A DNA stretch of 64,000 bases. It comes from an uncultured Bacteroidota bacterium (GTDB lineage: Bacteria; Bacteroidota; Bacteroidia; Bacteroidales; F082). Location: positions 62,001 through 126,000 of the forward strand of contig CAITDJ010000030.1 in NCBI GenBank assembly GCA_903891085.1. The letters are read 5' to 3'. A program made the translations under genes and the position numbers. The notes under the pieces were generated by a model. The model was not told where the DNA came from. It ran no database searches and worked only from the letters and a program-made list of their open reading frames with translations. Of the stretch, positions 25,634 through 34,531 are shown piece by piece (position 1 is the stretch's first letter; each line of letters opens with the position of its first letter).

Positions 25634-27601
25634 ATGAGTTTTTTATTAAACAAGCGATCGTTCTTAACAAGAGCAGGATTGATTTTATTGTTGTTCGCCA
25701 TTCAGGATTTTGCGTTTTCACAGCAACCTAACCACTGTGATTATGAGAGGCCTCATGAGGCAGATAAATGGACTTTTGGAAAAAATGCACTACTCGATTT
25801 TGAACAGGATTCCCCCGAATCAATGTTGATGGGAGCCGGAAATATTGAGTTGCCATATGGCTGTGCCTCTATCAGTGATGAAAATGGAAATTTATTATTT
25901 TTTACTGATGGAAAAAGTCTTTATTCGGGCGGGTACTATTTGCTAAATAATATCAACGATTTGGGAGGTAGTGTTGCCTCTTCCCAATCGGCTATTTTCG
26001 TTCCTACGCCAGGAAACAAGGACAAATATTACGTTTTCACAGTTGATATGTATATATATCCAATTTTTGTTGAGGGAATAAAGTACTCTACCATCGAAAA
26101 AGTTGACGGTAACTGGCAGCTAACCTCCAAAAACAAGTTCCTTTATACGCCAAATACACAAAAAATCACCGCAGTAAAACAAAAAAATCAAAATGACTTC
26201 TGGATAATTATTCATGGATACGGCGAATCAGAAGGGAAGAAGTTTTTAGTGTATGAGTTAAATGAATCTGGACTTGATACAATTACAAAGCAGGAGCTTG
26301 AAATTGGAAATATCCACAATGGCACATATGATGAAACATCACGGAATAATGGTGGTTATATGAAAGTCTCGTCAGATGGAAGCAAAATTGCACTTGCCAT
26401 ACCTTATGATGGTATCGTTGAAGTATTCAATTTTGATAATGAAACCGGGATGATTTCAGAATTCAAATCCAGTTTACCAAATGCCTTTAATATGCCTTAT
26501 GGTATTGAGTTTTCTCCAGATAATAAGTTGCTTTATTTTAGTACTGCACCTACTGAAACTAATACTTTTAGTCAGATTTATCAATTGAATCTTGAAGATG
26601 CAGATTGTTTCACGAATTATGAAATTATTGCTGATCTTACTGATGATGATACCAGGTACTTTGGTGCCTTACAACTAGGAGTTGATGGAAAAATATATGT
26701 TGCTAATTATCTGAGAGGCAACAATAAGGCAAACAATTTAAACATAATTAATAATCCTAACAGGATTGGGAATGACTGTAATTTTGGGCTGGATGGTTTA
26801 CCTCTGACATCAAACTCAGGTAGTTTTACCGGCCTACCGAATTTCGTTACCAGTTTTCTCGATATTCCACATTTTTCCTGGATAAATCAATGTGCCACCC
26901 AGATTACCTATTTTAATCTCCGAAATGAAACAAATGTTGGAACCCCTGAATGGAAATATGGGAGTGCCAGTGAAACAGGTTCAGGGGTGCAGGGTAGTTA
27001 TACATTCAGTCAACCAGGTAATTACACTGTCTCGGTTACTGAAAATTATAATGGCATTTCATATCCGTCATATGAGCGGAATATCACAATCCATCCGTTG
27101 CCACCGGTTGAACTTGGTGGTCCTGTTTTGTATATTTTGCCCGGTTCATCTGTAACACTCGATGCCGGTGAATTTGATGAGTATTTATGGGAACCAGACG
27201 GAAGCACTGAACGCTACATTGATGTGAGTGAAGAAGGTGTTTATAAAGTGACGGTGACAGATACCAATTGCTGTGTGAATGAAGATCAGATTGAAATAAA
27301 GCTTGCTAAGATATATTTTCCAACAGCTTTTAAACCAACAAGTTCTGTTATTCAAAATGCAACATTCAAATGTTTGGGTGACATCACCGCGATGCTCAAC
27401 TTCAATATGAAAATTTTCAATCGTTGGGGACAAATGGTATTTTCTTCCGATGATCCTGACAAGGGATGGGACGGAACATTCTCAGGTGGTGATGCTGAAG
27501 TTGGTGTTTATGTTTGGGTTATAAATTATAGCAGTACAGAAAGTCGGTATCAGACTGCTCAATCTTCATCACAACGCGGAACAGTAACCTTGCTGAGGTA
27601 A
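25634..27601 (+). CDS. Surface protein with PKD domain and T9SS type B (CHU_C) sorting domain
   Basis: 655 residues. Signal peptide, then a beta-propeller-like region (about 45-420), with ISDENGNLLFFTDG and SPDNKLLYFST, that resembles WD40-like repeats of exported Bacteroidota proteins. Next a PKD-type domain (TYFNLRNETNVGTPEWKYG to VSVTENYNG), an Ig-like segment, and the C-terminal gliding-motility-associated domain with FPTAFKP and KIFNRWGQMVF, which is the type B T9SS signal. Lies 24 bases after the PKD giant and is probably expressed with it. Function unknown. Confidence 0.92.
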   Translation: MSFLLNKRSFLTRAGLILLLFAIQDFAFSQQPNHCDYERPHEADKWTFGKNALLDFEQDSPESMLMGAGNIELPYGCASISDENGNLLFFTDGKSLYSGGYYLLNNINDLGGSVASSQSAIFVPTPGNKDKYYVFTVDMYIYPIFVEGIKYSTIEKVDGNWQLTSKNKFLYTPNTQKITAVKQKNQNDFWIIIHGYGESEGKKFLVYELNESGLDTITKQELEIGNIHNGTYDETSRNNGGYMKVSSDGSKIALAIPYDGIVEVFNFDNETGMISEFKSSLPNAFNMPYGIEFSPDNKLLYFSTAPTETNTFSQIYQLNLEDADCFTNYEIIADLTDDDTRYFGALQLGVDGKIYVANYLRGNNKANNLNIINNPNRIGNDCNFGLDGLPLTSNSGSFTGLPNFVTSFLDIPHFSWINQCATQITYFNLRNETNVGTPEWKYGSASETGSGVQGSYTFSQPGNYTVSVTENYNGISYPSYERNITIHPLPPVELGGPVLYILPGSSVTLDAGEFDEYLWEPDGSTERYIDVSEEGVYKVTVTDTNCCVNEDQIEIKLAKIYFPTAFKPTSSVIQNATFKCLGDITAMLNFNMKIFNRWGQMVFSSDDPDKGWDGTFSGGDAEVGVYVWVINYSSTESRYQTAQSSSQRGTVTLLR

Positions 27602-27620
27602 ATTTTACCGCTATTTTCAT

Positions 27621-27628
27621 TAATTTTG
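27621..27628 (+). promoter_or_regulatory. -7 promoter element for tex
   Basis: TAATTTTG, 42 bases before the tex start codon. Confidence 0.45.
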
Positions 27629-27670
27629 CTTCTGGCTTAAATAAGCTATTAATATATTTCGTCAAGCCTT

Positions 27671-29821
27671 ATGTCTGATACCACAACATACGCCCGTGCG
27701 ATTGCTGCTGAAATGCATTTATCCTACGAACATACAATCAACACCTTAAATCTTCTGAGTGATGGGGCCACCGTTCCGTTCATTGCCCGTTATCGCAAAG
27801 AAATGACCGGGACCATGAACGAAGAAGTGATTGTTGCTGTGCAAAAACGTTTTCAGCAATTGATGGCGCTTGATAAAAGGAGGGAAGCCATTATTGAATC
27901 GATTAATGAGCAGGAAAAAATGACCCCCGAACTCCTGAAATTATTGCAGCAGGCTACCACTCTTCAGGATATTGAAGATATTTATCTTCCCTATAAACCG
28001 AAGCGACGTACCAAGGCAACAATAGCAAAGGAAAAAGGCCTTGAACCATTAGCTACTCTGATTCTGAATCAAACAATTACAAACCTGTCAGCAAAAGCTC
28101 AACAATTCGTAAACGAATCAAAAGGCGTGGCCGTTATTGATCAGGCACTTGAAGGTGCCAGGGATATTATTGCAGAATGGGTTTCGGAAAATAAAACCGG
28201 ACGCGACAGGATCAGAAGCATTTATCACCGGACATCTGCCATCACTTCCGCTGTCGTTAAAGGGAAAGAGCAGGAAGGACAAACCTATCAGACCTATTTT
28301 GAATGGAATGAAAGTCTGCACACTGCACCGTCGCATCGGATTCTGGCGCTTTTCAGGGGAGAAACAGAAGGTTTTCTGAAAGTTAAACTGGCTATCGAAA
28401 GAGAGACTGCGCTGTCAACACTTGAGAAAATTTTCGTCAAATCAAAGGGTGATTCATCAGACCAGATTATCATGGCCATTTCCGATTCATGGAAACGATT
28501 ATTGGAGCCATCGCTCGAGAATGAAGTCAGGGCGTTTTACAAAGCCAAGGCGGATGAGGTTGCTATAAAGGTTTTTACTGAAAATCTCCGCCAGTTATTG
28601 TTAGCTCCACCATTGGGCCAAAAACGGATACTGGCACTTGATCCGGGTTTCAGAACAGGTTGTAAACTGATTATAATCAACGAATTCGGTCAATTATTAC
28701 ACAACGAAACCATTTATCCACATCCGCCGGTCCACGAAGTGAAACAGGCGGCACAAAAATTAAAGAGCCTTGTAAACTCTTATAAAATTGAAGTAATCGC
28801 AATTGGAAACGGCACTGCAGGCCGTGAAACTGAAGACTTTATCCGAGGGATTATTTTCGACCGCGATGTTATGGCAATCATGGTGAACGAAAACGGAGCC
28901 TCAGTATATTCAGCCTCTAAAGTGGCCCGTGATGAATTTCCAGATTATGATATCACCGTACGCGGTGCTGTCAGCATTGGTCGCCGTTTGATGGATCCAT
29001 TGGCCGAATTGGTAAAAATTGACCCTAAATCTATTGGTGTTGGCCAATACCAGCACGATGTCGATCAGAAAGCCTTGCAGGAAAGCCTGGTTCAAACGGT
29101 TGAATCGTGTGTGAATTCCGTTGGTGTCAACCTGAATACCGCCAGCGAACAATTATTGTCGTATGTGAGTGGTGTTGGTCCGCAAGTTGCCGCCAATATC
29201 GTTAAGAAGCGTGATGAGATGGGTGGTTTCAAAAACCGGCTGCAATTAAAAAAAGTACCCCGGCTTGGAGATAAAGTGTTTGAACAATGCGCAGGCTTTC
29301 TGAAAATCACAAATGGAGATAATCCATTGGATATGAGTGCTGTACATCCTGAGAGTTATCATATTGTTGAAAAAATTGCGGATAGTCTCGATAAAAATAT
29401 TATCGAACTCATCGGTAACAAAGATCTCTTACATCAAATAGATTTGCAACAGTTTACAAAAATGAATATCGGAAAAGAAACTTTAAACGATATTGTTGCT
29501 GAATTGGAGAAACCCGGACGTGATCCGAGAAGCAGGTTCGAAATGTTTGAATTTTCGAAAGATGTCAGGGATATGCATGATCTGCGTGAAGGAATGGAAT
29601 TGAATGGCATTATTACAAATATCACTGCTTTCGGCGCTTTTGTTGATATTGGAGTGCATCAGGATGGGTTGGTGCATGTGAGTCAGTTGGCGAATCGATT
29701 TGTACGTGATCCGAATGAAGTCGTGAAGTTGAATCAGAAGGTAAGGGTGAAGGTGGTAAGTGTTGACACTGAACGTAAAAGAATTGGATTAACCATGAAA
29801 CTTGGACCCAATGATAATTAA
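27671..29821 (+). CDS. tex: Tex-family RNA-binding transcription accessory protein
   Basis: 716 residues, normal length. Order of domains: N-terminal helical Tex region (IARYRKEMTGTMNEE); a YqgF/RNase H-like domain with LALDPGFRTGCKL; a helix-hairpin-helix pair (LNTASEQLLSYVSGVGPQVA and FKNRLQLKKVPRLG); and an S1 RNA-binding domain at the end (GMELNGIITNITAFGAFVDI). Tex binds nucleic acid and affects transcription fidelity and stress responses in other bacteria. Its stop overlaps the open frame of the next gene, whose real start is 25 bases later. Confidence 0.95.
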   Translation: MSDTTTYARAIAAEMHLSYEHTINTLNLLSDGATVPFIARYRKEMTGTMNEEVIVAVQKRFQQLMALDKRREAIIESINEQEKMTPELLKLLQQATTLQDIEDIYLPYKPKRRTKATIAKEKGLEPLATLILNQTITNLSAKAQQFVNESKGVAVIDQALEGARDIIAEWVSENKTGRDRIRSIYHRTSAITSAVVKGKEQEGQTYQTYFEWNESLHTAPSHRILALFRGETEGFLKVKLAIERETALSTLEKIFVKSKGDSSDQIIMAISDSWKRLLEPSLENEVRAFYKAKADEVAIKVFTENLRQLLLAPPLGQKRILALDPGFRTGCKLIIINEFGQLLHNETIYPHPPVHEVKQAAQKLKSLVNSYKIEVIAIGNGTAGRETEDFIRGIIFDRDVMAIMVNENGASVYSASKVARDEFPDYDITVRGAVSIGRRLMDPLAELVKIDPKSIGVGQYQHDVDQKALQESLVQTVESCVNSVGVNLNTASEQLLSYVSGVGPQVAANIVKKRDEMGGFKNRLQLKKVPRLGDKVFEQCAGFLKITNGDNPLDMSAVHPESYHIVEKIADSLDKNIIELIGNKDLLHQIDLQQFTKMNIGKETLNDIVAELEKPGRDPRSRFEMFEFSKDVRDMHDLREGMELNGIITNITAFGAFVDIGVHQDGLVHVSQLANRFVRDPNEVVKLNQKVRVKVVSVDTERKRIGLTMKLGPNDN

Positions 29822-29846
29822 ACTGCCAATATTGCGTTATATTTTC

Positions 29847-30521
29847 ATGAAAATCGCGAAAAAAAACATTCATTTAATCTTTCTGTGTGTACTTTCACTT
29901 TTTCTTGCCAATATTGGCAACGCTCAGATTATCAAGGGTGAAGTGATGGCCGGATTGAATATGACACAAGTTGATGGGGATATGGTATATGGATTTAAGA
30001 AACCAGGCTTAAATTTAGGCGCTGGTGCGATGATTCCTTTTAAAAAGAATTTCGATGTTTCGCTTGAAATTAATTATTCGCAGAAAGGAGCAAAACAAAA
30101 AGCCCAATACCTAAGCGATTCACTCAATGGTGCTTATGAATTATACTTGAATTATCTGGAAGTACCTGTTTTAGTGCATTATACCGACAAAGAACTCATC
30201 AGTATCGGGACAGGGATTTCATGGGGCAGATTGGTAGGAGCAAAGGAGTTAGAGCATGGGAGGCAAACTACGACAACTGCCCAAAATGGTGTTTATAACC
30301 CAAATGATATTTGTGTTTTACTCGATTTAAGACTGAAAGTGTATGAGGCCTTAAAATTTAATTTCAGGTATTCCTATTCAATGGCCAGACTGCGCACCCG
30401 GGAGTTTACAAGTTTGAATGGTATTGTAACCAATAGGGGTCAGTTTAACAATGTATTGACATTCAGACTATTGTATATGTTTAATGAAACAAGAAGTAAA
30501 AGAAACCTGAACCAGGAATGA
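29847..30521 (+). CDS. Outer-membrane beta-barrel protein (PorT-like)
   Basis: The open frame begins at 29802, but ATG at 29847 gives a proper signal peptide (MKIAKKNIHLIFLCVLSL, cleaved near GNAQ). The mature 200 residues alternate polar and hydrophobic residues and end in a strand with a terminal aromatic (LLYMF) before a short polar tail. The opening GLNMTQVDGD is typical of the small porin/PorT family of Bacteroidota. No function is assigned. Followed by the DUF985 gene with a 4-base overlap. Confidence 0.75.
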   Translation: MKIAKKNIHLIFLCVLSLFLANIGNAQIIKGEVMAGLNMTQVDGDMVYGFKKPGLNLGAGAMIPFKKNFDVSLEINYSQKGAKQKAQYLSDSLNGAYELYLNYLEVPVLVHYTDKELISIGTGISWGRLVGAKELEHGRQTTTTAQNGVYNPNDICVLLDLRLKVYEALKFNFRYSYSMARLRTREFTSLNGIVTNRGQFNNVLTFRLLYMFNETRSKRNLNQE

Positions 30522-31021
30522 TGCCAGATGAAATAAGATATTGGGTGGATAAGCTTCAGTTAACTGCCCACCCTGAAGGGGGTTACTACCGCGAATTATA
30601 CCGGTCTGTGGAAATACTGGATAACTGTTGTCTGGGAGATACGTTTTCCGGTAACCGAAATCTTTCAACAGCTATTTACTATTTATTGACTAAGGGAGAT
30701 TTCTCGGCTTTTCATCGGATAAAATCAGATGAAATCTGGCATTTTTATGCAGGAGACAGTTTGCAATTGCATATCATTCATCCTGATGGAAAATATGAAA
30801 CGAAAATAGTTGGTAACAAGCCGTTTACTAATCTGGAACCTTCTGTTGTTGTTCCTAAAGCCTGTTGGTTTGCGGCCATACCGTTGGGTGAATATGCTTT
30901 GGTTGGTTGTACTGTAGCTCCCGGATTTGCCTTCGAAGATTTTGAACTGGCTGAAAGACAAGCGCTTAAAAAACTCTTTCCTCAGTATTCTGAGCTAATC
31001 GAATCGCTAACCAGAGGCTAA
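30518..31021 (+). CDS. Cupin-fold protein of the DUF985 family
   Basis: 167 residues. The start AHPEGGYYRELYRS and the central HRIKSDEIWHFYAGDSLQLH are family signatures and carry the His/Glu residues that usually bind metal in cupins. The C-terminal CTVAPGFAFEDFEL is also typical. The substrate is not established. Start overlaps the barrel gene stop by 4 bases, so they are translationally coupled. Confidence 0.92.
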   Translation: MMPDEIRYWVDKLQLTAHPEGGYYRELYRSVEILDNCCLGDTFSGNRNLSTAIYYLLTKGDFSAFHRIKSDEIWHFYAGDSLQLHIIHPDGKYETKIVGNKPFTNLEPSVVVPKACWFAAIPLGEYALVGCTVAPGFAFEDFELAERQALKKLFPQYSELIESLTRG

Positions 31022-31053
31022 TCAAATAGTTTGGTTTCATGCTTTTCTAAAAT

Positions 31054-31854
31054 CTATTTCGATTTTCGAAACTTTTTGGCCTCTTCCAAAAAAAGTGCAG
31101 CAATTTTACGTGAGGGTTCATCTGTCCGTTTTGCCCATTCAGGATGCCATTGAACCGCAAGCAAAAAACCTGATTTTGAATCTTTTGTAGTTACCGATTC
31201 CACCAATCCATCGGAACTGACTGCCAGGGCTTGTAAAGATGACGCCAATTGGTCAATTCCCTGATGATGATTACTTTCAACAACAATCGAATCCTGTCCG
31301 ATAACTTTATGGAATTCCGACGCTTCAGATATTACTACAAAGTGTTGCGACCAGTCTTCTTGTCCGATACGATGCAATTCACCTGAATTATTATCAAAAG
31401 GTAGATCGATAAACAAACTACCTCCTTCAGCAACATTGATAAGTTGCAAACCCCGACAAATACCTATAACCGGCATTTTTAATCTTCTGGCATCAGCGTA
31501 CAACATAAATTCCAACGAATCGCGGTAGGTATTAATTGTGCCGCAGCGGTTTGTATCCTGCTCTTTGCCATACAAACCGGGATAAATATCCTCACCACCT
31601 GAGAGTATCAGTGCATCGCAGGTTCGTAAACTATCAAGCACCTGATGATATGGAATTGTGTACAGATTTATATACTTCATCGGGATTTTCTGTTGCTCAA
31701 GCCAGGTGCTGTAGCGGATATCAACATCTTTTCTTTCGCGTGAAATGGCGATTTTCAGTGTAGAGTCTTTCGAAGAAGTTGGTGAACAGGCTATTGCAAC
31801 AATAACAATTGCCAAAAAAAGGAATTGGTTGAAGATGTGCGTTTTGTTTTTCAT
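31054..31854 (-). CDS. Gamma-glutamyl-gamma-aminobutyrate hydrolase-type peptidase C26 lipoprotein
   Basis: 266 residues. Lipoprotein signal with lipobox VIACSPTS. Class I glutamine amidotransferase-like fold: nucleophile Cys in GICRGLQLINV and His/Glu in QWHPEW. These proteins cleave gamma-glutamyl bonds, for example in gamma-glutamyl-GABA. Lipid anchoring outside the cytoplasm is unusual compared with PuuD and suggests a different gamma-glutamyl substrate, perhaps from peptidoglycan or the medium. Confidence 0.9.
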   Translation of the reverse strand: MKNKTHIFNQFLFLAIVIVAIACSPTSSKDSTLKIAISRERKDVDIRYSTWLEQQKIPMKYINLYTIPYHQVLDSLRTCDALILSGGEDIYPGLYGKEQDTNRCGTINTYRDSLEFMLYADARRLKMPVIGICRGLQLINVAEGGSLFIDLPFDNNSGELHRIGQEDWSQHFVVISEASEFHKVIGQDSIVVESNHHQGIDQLASSLQALAVSSDGLVESVTTKDSKSGFLLAVQWHPEWAKRTDEPSRKIAALFLEEAKKFRKSK

Positions 31855-32038
31855 AAAACAGTTATTAATATGTCACTGTATCAAAATTAATTAAATTGAT
31901 TATTCAGCCTACAATCCTGATTTATTATTTCGGAAGGCAATATATCACCGGCAACTAATCTGAGTCAGCCGATATTTACAAACCAGCCTTCAGACTTTCA
32001 ATCTTTTGGGTTATTTACACAACAAATTCAGGAAAAAA

Positions 32039-32755
32039 CTACAATCCCAGATAGAAATCCTGAAGTAGGTTGTTATACTGATCTGTGAATTGACCGTCTA
32101 AGCCACGTATAGTAAATGATTCTATTTCAAAAGATTGTGCAATATTATCAGAAAAAACCATATTTAAACGGTTGCATGTTTTGCCTACTACAGGGATTAT
32201 TTCCATCCTGGCCATTTCGTAGAAATTGTGTTTTTCAGCTATTTTCACAAACTGTTGTCCTTCTGTGAAAGGCAGTACGAGCGCAAAACGACCACCTGGC
32301 TGTAAAAGTTTTTTAACAACTTCAATAAGTGATTCAAAATCAAGTGTATCTGTATGCCTAGCCAGGTTTTTTCTCTCTGTTTTTGTTTTAAAATCAGAGG
32401 TAAAAAATGGTGGATTTGAAATGATCAGATCGTACTTTTTGTTCGTATTCACAGCAAATTGCTTAATATCATCCTGATAACACATTAACCGGCGACACCA
32501 TGGCGAATTTTTAAAATTCAGAGTTGCTTCGTTGGCTGTAATTTCATCAATCTCAACGGCATCAATCAGGGCATCAGAACGCTGGGCCAATAGTAATGAA
32601 AGTATTCCGCAACCAGTTCCGATATCAAGTATTTGTGTGGCTCCGTCAATGTCAATCCAGCACCCCAGAAGCATGGCATCTGTGCCAACCTTCATGGTGG
32701 ATTGGTGATGCAGCAGGCTGAAATGTTTAAAATGAAATGGACGTTGGTCAATCAT
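32039..32755 (-). CDS. trmN6: tRNA1(Val) (adenine(37)-N6)-methyltransferase
   Basis: 238 residues. S-adenosylmethionine-binding DIGTGCGILSLLLAQR and catalytic NPPFF, the motif of N6-adenine methyltransferases; the start FHFKHFSLLHHQSTMKVGTD is typical of YfiC/TrmN6. Third gene of rpsP-rimM-trmN6, with 9 bases between it and rimM. Confidence 0.9.
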   Translation of the reverse strand: MIDQRPFHFKHFSLLHHQSTMKVGTDAMLLGCWIDIDGATQILDIGTGCGILSLLLAQRSDALIDAVEIDEITANEATLNFKNSPWCRRLMCYQDDIKQFAVNTNKKYDLIISNPPFFTSDFKTKTERKNLARHTDTLDFESLIEVVKKLLQPGGRFALVLPFTEGQQFVKIAEKHNFYEMARMEIIPVVGKTCNRLNMVFSDNIAQSFEIESFTIRGLDGQFTDQYNNLLQDFYLGL

Positions 32756-32764
32756 GGTACAACG

Positions 32765-33301
32765 TCAGTTATTCAAGTACAAATCGATCAACCCATCAGG
32801 AGCATCGATTTCAAAAGTCTTGGTTTTACGGTTCAGTTTCAGTATCACTTCATCCTGTATAGGGATAAGCACCTCTTTCCCCTTGTATATCACCTGAAAG
32901 ACCGCCTGATTTGGGTATTCGAGCACCTGATCAATCGTTCCAAGCAAACCATAGGTTTTATCAACTACCTTAAAGCCTGGAACTTCGTGGTAATAGAATT
33001 TGTTGCCGATTAATTTGGGTAACTGATCGAGTGGAAGATAAATTTCATAACCGACCATATCCTGCGCGCCTTCAACTGTTTTTAAATCCTGAATGGCCAC
33101 GTATGCCTTGTTTTGGTTAATTTTTATAAAATCAATAAAAAAGGGGATGAGTTTATTGTTGATTTCCAACAGGAAAAATTTGATATCAGCATAATCAAAC
33201 GGATTATCAGCATCGATACGAATGCTTATTTCACCTTTTATCCCGTGTGTTTTAATTACTTTGCCGAAATAAAAACAATCGTCTTTTTGCATGGGAAACA
33301 A
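32765..33301 (-). CDS. rimM: Ribosome maturation factor RimM
   Basis: 178 residues. N-terminal domain with GKVIKTHGIKGEISIRI (the GxVxxxHGxxGE pattern of RimM) and C-terminal PRC-barrel with YYHEVPGFKVVD and LIPIQDEVI. Helps assemble the 30S head with S19. Directly downstream of rpsP, the usual order, though an intrinsic terminator lies between, so read-through or another promoter is needed. Confidence 0.95.
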   Translation of the reverse strand: MFPMQKDDCFYFGKVIKTHGIKGEISIRIDADNPFDYADIKFFLLEINNKLIPFFIDFIKINQNKAYVAIQDLKTVEGAQDMVGYEIYLPLDQLPKLIGNKFYYHEVPGFKVVDKTYGLLGTIDQVLEYPNQAVFQVIYKGKEVLIPIQDEVILKLNRKTKTFEIDAPDGLIDLYLNN

Positions 33302-33319
33302 TTTTAATACAAATGTGGT

Positions 33320-33349
33320 AAAAAAATAAAAGCCGGTTCATCACCGGCC
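33320..33349 (-). terminator. Intrinsic terminator or attenuator between rpsP and rimM
   Basis: GCCGGT and ACCGGC flank the loop TCATC; on the minus strand the hairpin is followed by a T-rich run. It would reduce rimM transcription relative to S16. Confidence 0.7.
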
Positions 33350-33377
33350 CTATTTCTGTTTCTTTGATAAGAAAAGT

Positions 33378-33929
33378 CTATTCTTCTGTCGGAGCTTCAG
33401 TTTCAGTAGCAACTTCTTCAACTTCTTCAACTTCAGCAGCGGCAACTTCAGCTTTTTCAGCCATTAGTTCAGCGGCGCGTTTTTTGTTTAAGTCAGCAGT
33501 CCTTTGCTCATTAACAAGAATCTCGGCAGCGTGTCTGTCTTTGATTTCCTTGCGTTCAGCTTCGGTCAATCCTTTGCGTTTTGCTTCGATCTTTGATTGT
33601 TTTTCAGATAACCAATTCTGAAATTTCACTTCAGCTTGTTCTTCTGTTAATGCTCCTTTTGCAACACCTTTCATCAAATGGGATTTAAATAGAACCCCTT
33701 TATATGACAGAATTGCGCGAACTGTGTCGCTTGGTTGGGCTCCGTTTGTGAGCCATGTAATTGCTTTATCAACATCAATATTGATTTCAGCAGGGTTTGC
33801 AACTGGGTTGTAAGTGCCAATTTTCTCGATAAATCTTCCATCACGTGGTGCACGACCATCCGCAATTACAATGTGGTAAAAAGGGTTTCCTTTTTTGCCA
33901 TGTCTTTGTAATCTGATTCTTGCTGGCAT
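33378..33929 (-). CDS. rpsP: 30S ribosomal protein S16 with C-terminal extension
   Basis: 183 residues. The first 80 or so are canonical S16 ([35 protein letters not shown]). The remaining 100 residues are a charged helical extension (Lys/Glu/Ala-rich) ending in an acidic low-complexity tail rich in Val, Glu and Ala. Such extensions occur in many Bacteroidota S16 proteins, while S16 elsewhere is about 80-90 residues. A near-consensus -7 element (GACCTTTG on the minus strand) lies at 33975-33982. Confidence 0.97.
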   Translation of the reverse strand: MPARIRLQRHGKKGNPFYHIVIADGRAPRDGRFIEKIGTYNPVANPAEINIDVDKAITWLTNGAQPSDTVRAILSYKGVLFKSHLMKGVAKGALTEEQAEVKFQNWLSEKQSKIEAKRKGLTEAERKEIKDRHAAEILVNEQRTADLNKKRAAELMAEKAEVAAAEVEEVEEVATETEAPTEE

Positions 33930-34037
33930 AAGTGTTTAAATTTTAAATGTTTATAATAAATGCCTAATTCGGCTGCAAAGGTCGTATTTTTTTTTTAATT
34001 GGCACAGGTTCCATAAAAATAAATAACAAACATTGGA

Positions 34038-34364
34038 TTATTCTATGATATTATCGTGTGTGAAGGGTGCTAACTGGTGTTTGGCCGACCATAAATTGAA
34101 GTTTTCCATACTAATATTCAATTCATTGTAGGTTCTCTCAACATGCATAATCCAAATCTCCTTCACCTTTGATCTTAATTCAATATCTTGTTTTACAAAC
34201 TGATATGAATCAAATTTGAGTTTCACATCTCGTAATAAGTCAGCAGCATATTTGTCTTTTCTTTCGATTGCCTCAAGCATTTGCTTAAAATCCTTGTTCG
34301 ATCCGTCAGCTATTTCATTCTGATAATATAAATGAAAAACTCTTCTTGCTATTTCGTAAATCAT
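34038..34364 (-). CDS. Small helical protein of unknown function
   Basis: 108 residues, mostly amphipathic helix, with no signal peptide or membrane segment. No family recognised. A -7 element lies 20 bases upstream, so the gene is probably real and expressed on its own. The end is 108 bases beyond the rpsP start. Confidence 0.6.
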   Translation of the reverse strand: MIYEIARRVFHLYYQNEIADGSNKDFKQMLEAIERKDKYAADLLRDVKLKFDSYQFVKQDIELRSKVKEIWIMHVERTYNELNISMENFNLWSAKHQLAPFTHDNIIE

Positions 34365-34384
34365 TGAACCATTTTATTTTATGA

Positions 34385-34392
34385 CAAAACTA
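34385..34392 (-). promoter_or_regulatory. -7 promoter element for the small helical protein
   Basis: TAGTTTTG on the minus strand, 20 bases before its start codon. Confidence 0.45.
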
Positions 34393-34467
34393 AGCATTTC
34401 TAATGTTTTTTCGTCTGTCAAATTTCAATTAAGTTTTCAACAAAAGACATTGCTTTGCATATTTCAA

Positions 34468-34475
34468 TACCTTTG
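34468..34475 (+). promoter_or_regulatory. -7 promoter element for dnaE
   Basis: TACCTTTG on the plus strand, 56 bases before the ATG. It forms a divergent pair with the minus element at 34385. Confidence 0.5.
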
Positions 34476-34531
34476 TAAATCAAAAAGAGTTAATGTAAAT
34501 AACTCTAAATCAACAATATAAAATATTCTCC

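Noticed and set aside
31855-32038. Gap between the C26 lipoprotein and trmN6, checked for RNA or small genes
   Set aside because: No hairpin, promoter consensus or ORF convincing enough; it is left unannotated.
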